Source: an uncultured Rickettsiaceae bacterium (GTDB lineage: Bacteria > Pseudomonadota > Alphaproteobacteria > Rickettsiales > Rickettsiaceae). From it: 5,527 bases of DNA. The notes under the pieces are model-generated. The model made no database searches. It saw only the letters and a list, made by a program, of their open reading frames with translations, and was not told the origin of the DNA. Below are positions 1 through 5,527 of this stretch, in pieces. The translations under genes were made by a program, and so were the position numbers. Where the stretch lies: the NCBI GenBank assembly GCA_905479885.1, contig CAJQOE010000109.1, positions 1 to 5,527 of the forward strand, read 5' to 3'. Within the stretch, counting starts at the first letter, position 1. Every line of letters begins with the position of its first letter.

Positions 1-732
1 ATAATCGATGGACCAAGCAAAGGCAGCGTAATAAATTTTTTAGCACTACTCTGCAATCCGGACGTAAAAGCTGATTATTATGCTTTCTCTGATCAGGATG
101 ATATTTGGGAAGCTGACAAATTATCTAGCGCTTTATCCGCAATCAATACTCTACCAAGCACTACTCCTATACTTTATGGATCTCGTACCAAAACAATATC
201 AGAAGAAGGTACAGAAATTGGATTTTCCTCTATATTTAATAAAACTCCATGTTTTGAAAATGCTTTAGTACAAAGTATTGCGGGTGGCAACACTATGCTA
301 ATGAATAATGCAGCTGCAAATCTACTAAAACAAGCTGGTGTGCTCGAGGTTATTAGCCATGATTGGTGGGCATATATGCTAATATCTGGCGCAGGCGGCA
401 CAGTGATTTACGATAAAAAAACAAGTCTTTTATATCGCCAGCACGATAACAATCAAGTGGGTGAAAATACAGGATGGTCTGCAAAAATAAAGCGTATAAA
501 CTTACTACTTGCTGGAAATTTTAGAAAGTGGAACACTGCAAATGTAACGGCACTTTTAAAAGTAAAACATTTGTTAAGTAAAAAAAACTGCGCTATATTA
601 GAACAATTCGAAAGTGCTCGTAACAAATCCTTTTTTCTAAGAATAATCGGGTTATGGAAAATTAAAATTTTTAGGCAAACTCCTTTAGAGCAGTTGGGAT
701 TAATTATTGCTATTATCCTAAAAAAAATATAA
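1..732 (+). CDS. Family 2 glycosyltransferase, rhamnosyltransferase-like (5' partial)
   Basis: The frame is open from base 1 to a TAA at 730-732, giving the C-terminal 243 residues of a protein that starts before the window. It probably transfers a sugar from a nucleotide donor onto a growing surface polysaccharide at the cytoplasmic face of the inner membrane. Visible GT-A fold motifs are SDQDDIW (residues 30-36 of the fragment), which holds the acidic metal- and donor-binding cluster; GGNTM (95-99); HDWW (120-123), where the general-base aspartate usually sits; and YRQHDNNQVG (145-154). This set, plus the basic tail with a RQTPLEQLG segment, is typical of family 2 enzymes annotated as rhamnosyltransferases. 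The missing N-terminus would carry the first nucleotide-binding strand. The rhamnose operon 16 bases downstream supports dTDP-rhamnose as donor, but donor, acceptor and linkage are inferred. The internal ATG at 295 is not the start, because conserved motifs lie before it. Confidence 0.9.
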   Translation: MIDGPSKGSVINFLALLCNPDVKADYYAFSDQDDIWEADKLSSALSAINTLPSTTPILYGSRTKTISEEGTEIGFSSIFNKTPCFENALVQSIAGGNTMLMNNAAANLLKQAGVLEVISHDWWAYMLISGAGGTVIYDKKTSLLYRQHDNNQVGENTGWSAKIKRINLLLAGNFRKWNTANVTALLKVKHLLSKKNCAILEQFESARNKSFFLRIIGLWKIKIFRQTPLEQLGLIIAIILKKI

Positions 733-748
733 AGAAATTGTACTTATT

Positions 749-1807
749 ATGACAATATTAATTACAGGCGGCGCGGGTTTTATTGGCGCAAATTTTGTTC
801 TCAAATGTATAAAACAGTTAGATGAAACGATCATCAATTTAGATAAATTAACCTATGCTGGAAATTTAGATAATCTTACTTCTATTGAAAATAATAAAAA
901 ATATATCTTTATAAAAGGCGATATTAGCGATAATAAGCTTATTACCGAGCTTTTAACCCAGCATAAACCTAGGGCTATTATTAATTTTGCTGCAGAATCG
1001 CATGTTGATCGTTCAATCAGCTCGCCAGAGGATTTTATCCAAACTAATATTGTTGGCACCTTTAGGTTACTTGAATGTGCAAAACAATATTGGCAGCAAT
1101 TATTACCAAACGAAAGTAGCGCCTTCAGGTTTTTACACATATCAACGGATGAAGTATATGGTAGCCTTAGTAAAAACGACAACGCTTTTAATGAAAAAAA
1201 CCGTTATGAACCAAACAGTCCTTATAGTGCCAGCAAGGCTGCATCAGACCACATTGTAAGAGCTTATTATCACACCTACGGACTGCCTGTACTAACTACT
1301 AATTGTTCAAATAATTATGGCCCTTATCAATTTCCTGAAAAGCTAATACCCCTTATAATACATAATGCATTAGGTGATAAGGAACTACCAATTTATGGTG
1401 ATGGACAACAAATTCGTGATTGGTTGTTCGTAGAAGATCATTGTAGTGCTATTCTAAGAGTGTTAGACAAAGGAGCATTGGGTGAAGTATACAATATTGG
1501 CGGCCTAAACGAAAAAACAAACATTGAAGTCGTAAACCATATATGTGAAATTCTTGACGACCTAAAACCACGACTTGACGGCAAATCCTATAAAAATCAA
1601 ATTACTTATATAAAAGACAGGCCCGGCCATGATCGTAGATATGCTATCGATGCTAGCAAAATCAGCAACAATCTTTCTTGGTCTCCGGAACTTACCTTCG
1701 CAGACGGCATTAAACAAACTATTAATTGGTATTTAAATAACCAAGAATGGGTTGCTAAAGTCGCCTCTGGTGATCATCAAAAGTGGGTCAAAAGGCAATA
1801 TTCATGA
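749..1807 (+). CDS. rmlB: dTDP-glucose 4,6-dehydratase
   Basis: This enzyme converts dTDP-D-glucose to dTDP-4-keto-6-deoxy-D-glucose using tightly bound NAD, the second step of dTDP-L-rhamnose synthesis in the cytoplasm. The protein has 352 residues, about the usual length (roughly 350-360). It is an extended short-chain dehydrogenase/reductase: a Rossmann glycine motif GGAGFIG at 7-13, the conserved NFAAESHVDRS stretch at 79-89, the catalytic Thr-Asp-Glu triplet at 133-135 in HISTDEVYG, and the YSASK motif with Tyr159 and Lys163. NNYGPYQFPEKLIP (188-201) and RPGHDRRYAID (291-301) are strongly characteristic of RmlB. The ATG at 749 puts the dinucleotide-binding strand at residue 2, as expected. 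Its ribosome site is weak (AAAGAA, 731-736). It follows the glycosyltransferase by 16 bases, and its TGA overlaps the next start. RffG-type paralogues catalyse the same reaction, but the rmlDAC neighbours favour rmlB (rfbB). Confidence 0.98.
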   Translation: MTILITGGAGFIGANFVLKCIKQLDETIINLDKLTYAGNLDNLTSIENNKKYIFIKGDISDNKLITELLTQHKPRAIINFAAESHVDRSISSPEDFIQTNIVGTFRLLECAKQYWQQLLPNESSAFRFLHISTDEVYGSLSKNDNAFNEKNRYEPNSPYSASKAASDHIVRAYYHTYGLPVLTTNCSNNYGPYQFPEKLIPLIIHNALGDKELPIYGDGQQIRDWLFVEDHCSAILRVLDKGALGEVYNIGGLNEKTNIEVVNHICEILDDLKPRLDGKSYKNQITYIKDRPGHDRRYAIDASKISNNLSWSPELTFADGIKQTINWYLNNQEWVAKVASGDHQKWVKRQYS

Positions 1808-2688
1808 AAATTCTTTTATTTGGTGGCAACGGACAAATCGGTACTTATTTACAAAAATCTCTTGTAGGTCTAGGGGAAATTAAAGTTTGCACCAGGAAAA
1901 ATTGTAACCTTGAAGACTTGCAGCAAGTACGAAAAATTATACAAGAATACAGACCAACCGTTATTATCAATGCAGCTGCCTATACCAACGTTGATAAAGC
2001 AGAATCTGACCCCAGCAAAGCCCAAGCGATTAATGTTGATGTAATAGAATTAATGGCTAACTTAGCTAACACTTTGGGAGCGTTGCTAATAAGTTATTCC
2101 TCAGATTATATTTTTGATGGTAAGAAATCTACCCCATACCTTGAAAATGATAAGGCAAATCCATTATCAATTTATGGTAAGACCAAACTTCAAGGGGAAG
2201 ATACAGTTAAAAATTCTGGGTGTAAATATTTAATTCTGCGCACTAGTTGGGTTTATAGCCTTCATGGTTCTAATTTCGTTAATACTATAATTAAACTGGC
2301 TGGGGAAAGAGATAAATTATCTGTTGTCGCTGACCAATTTGGCGCTCCTACAAGTGCTGAATTCGTTGCCAAAGCTACGGCTCAATGTTTAAAAAATGAG
2401 ATAAACGAAAAAAATATGGGCACGTATCATCTAGTATCAGGAGGTTTTGTCAGCTGGTATGACTTTGCGAAGTATATTTTAAATTATCTAAAAAACAGAG
2501 GCGCTACTTTTCGTTTAGATATAAATAATATTACCCCTATTACTGCAGAAGAATATAATTTACCAGCAGCAAGGCCACAAAATTCAGTTTTAGACACACA
2601 ACTAATACAAAAAATTTTTGCTATCAGGCCCCCTTCTTGGCAAGAGCAAGTAGAAGAAATGTTAAATACAATAAAAATAAATGATTAA
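1804..2688 (+). CDS. rmlD: dTDP-4-dehydrorhamnose reductase
   Basis: This enzyme performs the last step of dTDP-L-rhamnose synthesis, the NAD(P)H-dependent reduction of dTDP-4-keto-L-rhamnose. From the ATG at 1804 it has 294 residues, close to the family's roughly 300. Features in order are the glycine-rich nucleotide site GGNGQIG (7-13), NAAAYTNVDKAESD (56-69), the SSDYIFDG stretch (99-106), the catalytic YxxxK pair Tyr124 and Lys128 in YGKTK, RTSWVY (146-151), DQFGAPT (177-183) and the C-terminal substrate-binding ARPQNSVLD (256-264). The usual Thr of the STDY motif is Ser100 here, a conservative change. The start is chosen because ATGA overlaps the rmlB stop, AAAAGG (1790-1795) sits 8 bases upstream, and the Rossmann strand then begins at residue 2. 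An in-frame GTG at 1783 would add seven residues (MGQKAIF) with no family support. The overlap implies translational coupling to rmlB. Confidence 0.97.
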   Translation: MKILLFGGNGQIGTYLQKSLVGLGEIKVCTRKNCNLEDLQQVRKIIQEYRPTVIINAAAYTNVDKAESDPSKAQAINVDVIELMANLANTLGALLISYSSDYIFDGKKSTPYLENDKANPLSIYGKTKLQGEDTVKNSGCKYLILRTSWVYSLHGSNFVNTIIKLAGERDKLSVVADQFGAPTSAEFVAKATAQCLKNEINEKNMGTYHLVSGGFVSWYDFAKYILNYLKNRGATFRLDINNITPITAEEYNLPAARPQNSVLDTQLIQKIFAIRPPSWQEQVEEMLNTIKIND

Positions 2689-3571
2689 TATGAACAGAAA
2701 AGGAATAATATTATCAGGTGGTAGTGGTACTCGCTTATATCCAATTACTAAAGGTGTATCGAAACAAATGTTGCCAATATACGATAAACCAATGATCTAT
2801 TATCCACTTTCAACTTTAATGCTCACTGGTATTAAAGAAATTTTGATAATTACAACAAAAGAAGACCTATCTAATTTTGAAAGGCTGCTTGGCGACGGAT
2901 CACAATGGGGGATTAGACTAGAATATGCAGTTCAAGATTCACCAGACGGTATTGCGCAAGCTTTCATCATTGGAGAGGAATTTATTGGCAATTCTCCTTG
3001 TGTACTAGCTCTTGGTGATAATATTTTCTTTGGCAGCAACTTCCCTCAATTATTAAAATCAGCAAACCAACGTACCAGTGGAGCAACTATTTTTTCTTAC
3101 AGAGTACATGATCCAGAGCGTTATGGTGTAGTTGAATTTGACAAAAATGGTAAAGTATTAGATTTAGTGGAAAAACCACAAAACCCTAAATCACACTACG
3201 CAGTTACAGGTTTGTATTTTTATGATAAAGATGTAGTTCAATATGCCAAACAAATTAAGCCTTCAGATAGAGGAGAACTAGAAATAACTGATTTAAATAA
3301 AGTATACTTAGCAAAAGAAAAATTATCTGTAGAAGTTATGAATAGAGGATATGCATGGCTAGATACTGGTACACATGAAAGCCTATTAGAATCACATCAT
3401 TTTGTTCAAACTATTGAAAAAAGACAAGGACTAAAAATTGCATGCTTAGAGGAAATTGCATTCAACAATAATTGGATAGATTTAAATCAACTGAAGCAAC
3501 TAGCTGAGGAAATGGCAAAAAGCACATATGGTTTATACCTTAAACAAATTATTAATGAGGCTATACATTAA
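2681..3571 (+). CDS. rmlA: Glucose-1-phosphate thymidylyltransferase
   Basis: This enzyme condenses alpha-D-glucose-1-phosphate with dTTP to give dTDP-glucose and pyrophosphate, the first and usually feedback-controlled step of the rhamnose pathway. Residues are counted from the ATG at 2681 (296 aa, normal length). The nucleotide-binding signature GGSGTRLYP is at 13-21, KQMLPIYDKPMIYYPLS at 28-44, metal-binding Asp113 in LGDNIFFG, EKPQNPKS at 164-171, GELEITDLN at 198-206, and WLDTGTHESL at 226-235 with the second metal-binding aspartate at 228. These match the short RmlA/RffH class across the whole length. The start is uncertain: ATG 2681 overlaps the rmlD stop by 8 bases, and ATG 2690, three codons later, gives MNRKGIIL, which resembles known N-termini better. 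Neither has a clear Shine-Dalgarno site, so initiation probably relies on coupling to rmlD. An RffH paralogue would look similar, but the operon context favours rmlA (rfbA). Confidence 0.97.
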   Translation: MINMNRKGIILSGGSGTRLYPITKGVSKQMLPIYDKPMIYYPLSTLMLTGIKEILIITTKEDLSNFERLLGDGSQWGIRLEYAVQDSPDGIAQAFIIGEEFIGNSPCVLALGDNIFFGSNFPQLLKSANQRTSGATIFSYRVHDPERYGVVEFDKNGKVLDLVEKPQNPKSHYAVTGLYFYDKDVVQYAKQIKPSDRGELEITDLNKVYLAKEKLSVEVMNRGYAWLDTGTHESLLESHHFVQTIEKRQGLKIACLEEIAFNNNWIDLNQLKQLAEEMAKSTYGLYLKQIINEAIH

Positions 3572-4116
3572 TGAAAATAACAAAATTAAGCATTCCAGAT
3601 GTGCTCTTAATTGAACCACAAGTATTTTCAGACGATAGAGGTTTCTTTTTTGAAAGCTTTAATGACCAAATTTTCAAGGAAGCGACTGGGATTAAGGTAA
3701 ATTTCATTCAAGATAATCATTCACAATCCACAAAAGGCGTATTACGTGGTTTACATTACCAATTACCCCCTAAAGCGCAAGGAAAATTAGTTCGAGTCGT
3801 AAGCGGTGAAGTATTTGATGTCTCTGTAGATATTAGAAAAAACTCTCCTAGCTTCGGACAATGGGTTGGAGAATTTTTATCAGCTGAAAATAAAAAACAA
3901 TTATGGATTCCTGCAGGATTTGCCCATGCTTTTCTGACTTTATCAGACACAACCGATTTCCTATATAAAACAACAGATACTTATTCCACAGAACATGAAC
4001 GTAGTATAATATGGAATGATCCAGACATAAGCATAAAGTGGCCACTAATTTCCAGCATGAATATTTCTGACAAAGATAGACAAGGCTGTTTACTAAAAAA
4101 TGCAGATTTATTTTAA
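3571..4116 (+). CDS. rmlC: dTDP-4-dehydrorhamnose 3,5-epimerase
   Basis: This enzyme epimerises C3 and C5 of dTDP-4-keto-6-deoxy-D-glucose to give dTDP-4-keto-L-rhamnose, the substrate of RmlD. The protein has 181 residues, normal for this cupin-fold homodimer. Family marks are the DDRGFFFESF strand (21-30), the RGLHYQ motif (59-64) with catalytic His62, Lys72 in the following GKLVRV, the jelly-roll stretch VFDVSVDIRKNSPSFGQW (81-98), WIPAGFAHAF (112-121), and LYKTTD (131-136) with the expected acid Tyr132. Asp169 in SDKD is the likely partner of the catalytic histidine. The ATG shares one base with the rmlA stop (TAATG at 3569-3573), and GAGG at 3557-3560 is a ribosome site 10 bases upstream. 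It is the last gene of the compact operon; 293 bases without a recognised gene follow. Confidence 0.97.
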   Translation: MKITKLSIPDVLLIEPQVFSDDRGFFFESFNDQIFKEATGIKVNFIQDNHSQSTKGVLRGLHYQLPPKAQGKLVRVVSGEVFDVSVDIRKNSPSFGQWVGEFLSAENKKQLWIPAGFAHAFLTLSDTTDFLYKTTDTYSTEHERSIIWNDPDISIKWPLISSMNISDKDRQGCLLKNADLF

Positions 4117-4409
4117 ATAATAATTAGGTTAGACCTACCGCTGTATTTTCTTTATAAAACTTCTACAGGTTTCTTATTCATGTGATTCCAAATGAGTTCG
4201 CTTTTCATAAGATTCTGTTGCGTTTAATTGTGCATAAATAGGACCTTAGGTATAAAATTAGTATAAATAAAGTCTAAAATCTACCTTTTCTCAATTTCAC
4301 CCTGAATAAACAGTGGTTTAAAAACATTCATAGGAAAAGATGCTTGATTAAGAAGAATTAATACTATATAGTCCAGTCTTAAAATATATTAATTATATAC
4401 GTAGGCTTT
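4117..4409. other. AT-rich intergenic spacer after the rhamnose operon
   Basis: I see no credible gene here on either strand. A short inverted repeat, TAGGT-TAG-ACCTA (4125-4137), lies 9 bases after the rmlC stop, with T-rich sequence several bases further on. It could be a weak terminator, but a 5-pair stem is poor evidence. A 9-base palindrome, ACCTTAGGT, sits at 4243-4251, followed by two close copies of GTATAAA (4250-4256 and 4261-4267). The stretch ATTCTGTTGCG near 4212 loosely recalls the ends of some insertion sequences, but nothing else supports a mobile element. The spacer separates two transcription units and should hold the promoter of the next gene. Confidence 0.6.
4344..4370 (+). 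promoter_or_regulatory. Possible sigma-70-type promoter for the 4410 gene
   Basis: TTGATT (4344-4349) and TATATA (4365-4370) resemble -35 and -10 boxes, with a 15-base gap that is shorter than the usual 16-18. They lie 39 bases before the ATG at 4410. In sequence this AT-rich such matches occur by chance, so this is a candidate only. A promoter somewhere in this spacer is likely, because the downstream gene is far from rmlC. Confidence 0.2.
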
Positions 4410-5144
4410 ATGTTTTCTAAATTATATTCTTTAAAATATAATGCGACCACTATCTACAATAATAGCGCCGCTTATTCTTCGAGCGCGATAACTTCTGTAG
4501 TTAAAAATACAATAGTATCCACATCTATTATTGCAGCAAAAATTGCTATTCATGTTACTAGATCTGCTGTTGATGTAGCCAAAGATATAGGCAATATAAT
4601 GATAAACACATTCTCTTCTCGCTCCCCAGAAGAAAAGAGTGTCAGCAAACATAATCACGATAATGAAGAAGTTTATGAAACACTTACAAACAAAAGTAAC
4701 TATTACAAAAAGGCTGAGGCTTTTATAAAAAATACTTGGAGCGAACAAGATAACAGTTATTTGGATGGTGTCAGCAAGACATTAGGGGAGGGAAACCAAC
4801 CGTTAGCTAAATTGATTATAGATCTTGCTATCTTGCCTTATAAAGTAATTAATAGCTCTATTATTGAAGTTGCTAAAATAGGAGTGAACGCAAATAATGA
4901 CGGGATATCTGCTGCTTATAAGGAAGGAGTAAAGCATCAGGAAAATGCAGCTATACGAGCTTCTATAGCCCAAGAAGATACAGAGGAAGGTTATGTATTA
5001 GTATCTTTTAACCAAAGTAAGTTAGCTTTCGAGTATGATAATACTTCAATCACTGGAACATTAGGTGACTTTGTGGGAATCGAAGATAACTCAGATATGA
5101 TAGAACTTTCAATAATAGGCGATATAGCCGCTGCTGCTGCTTAA
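4410..5144 (+). CDS. Hypothetical protein, 244 aa, unrecognised family
   Basis: I do not recognise this protein. It starts at ATG 4410, the only reasonable start before Met64, with a short GTAGG (4401-4405) four bases upstream as a weak ribosome site, and ends at TAA 5142-5144. The N-terminal 25 residues are rich in Ser, Tyr, Asn and Ala with no clear cleavable signal peptide. Residues about 26-66 form a Val/Ile/Ala-rich, probably amphipathic helical stretch (SIIAAKIAIHVTRSAVDVAK) that is too interrupted for a confident membrane span. Residues 70-120 are charged and polar (EEKSVSKHNHDNEE). A second Ile/Leu/Val-rich helix follows at about 132-158. The C-terminal third is acidic and ends in a five-alanine run. 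The two hydrophobic segments share a loose pattern ending in VAKDIG and VAKIGV, possibly an old internal duplication. There is no catalytic motif or link to sugar metabolism. The long ORF with ordinary composition suggests a real gene. A membrane-associated or secreted protein is conceivable but unproven. Confidence 0.7.
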   Translation: MFSKLYSLKYNATTIYNNSAAYSSSAITSVVKNTIVSTSIIAAKIAIHVTRSAVDVAKDIGNIMINTFSSRSPEEKSVSKHNHDNEEVYETLTNKSNYYKKAEAFIKNTWSEQDNSYLDGVSKTLGEGNQPLAKLIIDLAILPYKVINSSIIEVAKIGVNANNDGISAAYKEGVKHQENAAIRASIAQEDTEEGYVLVSFNQSKLAFEYDNTSITGTLGDFVGIEDNSDMIELSIIGDIAAAAA

Positions 5145-5175
5145 ACGATTATTATACCGTCTTAAGCGGCTCCCT

Positions 5176-5209
5176 ACAGGATAGAAACAAAATATAGTAT
5201 ATATCCTGT
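5176..5209. repeat. Inverted repeat, 8-pair stem
   Basis: ACAGGATA (5176-5183) is the exact reverse complement of TATCCTGT (5202-5209), separated by an 18-base AT-rich loop. It begins 32 bases after the stop of the 244-residue gene. With no T-run directly after it, it is not a standard terminator. It may be a 3' RNA stem or part of a compound structure with the larger hairpin 25 bases downstream. The large loop makes its stability doubtful. Confidence 0.45.
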
Positions 5210-5233
5210 TCTCTAATTATGTTTTTGGCATGC

Positions 5234-5282
5234 CAAGCATAGTTATAAATTTCATTTGGAATTTATAACTATGCTTGCTTTT
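5234..5282 (+). terminator. Strong hairpin, probable transcription terminator
   Basis: Bases 5234-5253 and 5258-5277 pair as a 20-pair stem with one G-U wobble (5252/5259) and a four-base ATTT loop. The central 17 pairs (5235-5251 with 5260-5276) are perfect. The stem is followed by CTTTT (5278-5282), a short T-run, so it may end transcription of the 4410 gene about 90 bases after its stop codon. On the opposite strand the hairpin is followed by the complement of GTTTTTGGCATGCC, whose A-run would not terminate. The stem is unusually long and AT-rich for a simple terminator, so a dispersed palindromic repeat or structured 3' RNA is an alternative. Confidence 0.6.
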
Positions 5283-5527
5283 AACTGTTAAAAATTATGT
5301 AACTTACCTTATTAGCTCACTAAACTGATATTTATTTAAGTACTAGCAACTAGTCTAGTGTAAAATAAACTTATATTTATAAACAGTACATCTGTACGAA
5401 ACTCTCTATTTTCTAACAACAAATCACCATATCTTATTCATAACTCTAAGTTTAGTAATAATATTTTGTTACAAAAAATCAATTTTACAATTAATTCATA
5501 GGGCTTGTTGTGATTATGTTTGTACCT

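Larger units (their letters stand above)
5145..5527. other. Hairpin-rich non-coding stretch at the window end
   Basis: No ORF worth calling is visible on either strand in these 383 bases, and I see no tRNA or known RNA. The first part carries two inverted repeats, at 5176-5209 and 5234-5277 (listed separately). A 12-base perfect palindrome, TTGGCATGCCAA, lies at 5225-5236 and overlaps the foot of the second hairpin. Further on are smaller palindromes: ACTAG-CAA-CTAGT (5342-5354) and GTACA-TC-TGTAC (5386-5397). The final bases, from GGGCTTGTTGTG (5501-5512) on, could lead into another element beyond the window, but this cannot be judged here. Confidence 0.6.

Noticed and set aside
80..268. 62-residue plus-strand ORF
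   Set aside because: It overlaps the glycosyltransferase in another frame and shows no recognisable motif, so it is a shadow.
295..732. Reading frame starting at ATG 295 as a complete 145-residue gene
   Set aside because: The same frame is open back to base 1 and encodes the conserved SDQDDIW glycosyltransferase motif upstream, so 295 is an internal methionine of a partial gene.
1783..1803. GTG at 1783 as the rmlD start
   Set aside because: It adds seven residues with no counterpart in the family, while ATG 1804 has a well-placed AAAAGG and the usual ATGA overlap.
4125..4137. Terminator directly after rmlC
   Set aside because: The stem is only five pairs with a three-base loop and no adjacent T-run, too weak to call as a separate feature.
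4431..4748. 105-residue minus-strand ORF opposite the orphan gene
   Set aside because: It is Cys-, Phe- and Tyr-rich with no recognisable motif, as expected of antisense translation of AT-rich coding DNA. The plus-strand frame is longer and has more plausible composition, though without homology this choice is not absolute.
5342..5397. Small palindromes ACTAG-CAA-CTAGT and GTACA-TC-TGTAC as operators or attachment sites
   Set aside because: Five-pair palindromes are common by chance, and no gene start or integrase lies nearby to give them a role.
1..5527. CRISPR array, tRNA, rRNA or toxin-antitoxin system
   Set aside because: I found no regularly spaced direct repeats, no tRNA-like cloverleaf, no rRNA sequence and no paired small ORFs.

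Overview
This is an AT-rich bacterial window with one gene block, all on the plus strand: the end of a glycosyltransferase gene, a complete dTDP-L-rhamnose operon (rmlB-rmlD-rmlA-rmlC), and then an unrecognised 244-residue protein. The rml proteins are full length, and by recalled family features they resemble proteobacterial enzymes. The strong AT bias and AT-rich spacers would suit a host-associated or intracellular proteobacterium such as a Rickettsiales- or Legionellales-like lineage. That placement is an inference, since no rRNA or other marker gene is present.

Layout. Bases 1-732 encode the last 243 residues of a family 2 glycosyltransferase whose start lies before the window. After 16 bases comes rmlB (749-1807). 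Its stop overlaps the rmlD start (ATGA at 1804-1807). The rmlD stop (2686-2688) overlaps or abuts the rmlA start (2681 or 2690). The rmlA stop shares one base with the rmlC start (3571). This tight packing points to one transcript with translational coupling. A 293-base spacer separates rmlC from the unrecognised gene (4410-5144). The last 383 bases have no recognisable gene but hold two successive hairpins, the second with a 20-pair stem and a 4-base loop (5234-5277).

How the genes work together. RmlA joins glucose-1-phosphate to dTTP to make dTDP-glucose. RmlB dehydrates it to the 4-keto-6-deoxy sugar, RmlC epimerises C3 and C5, and RmlD reduces the product to dTDP-L-rhamnose. The upstream glycosyltransferase looks like the rhamnosyltransferase-type enzymes that use this donor, so the window is probably the end of a surface polysaccharide (O-antigen, capsule or similar) locus. 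The 244-residue protein has its own spacer and no visible link to sugar metabolism, and probably marks the boundary of the locus. Nothing here is convincing as a new system. The least explained parts are that orphan protein and the hairpin-rich DNA after it.
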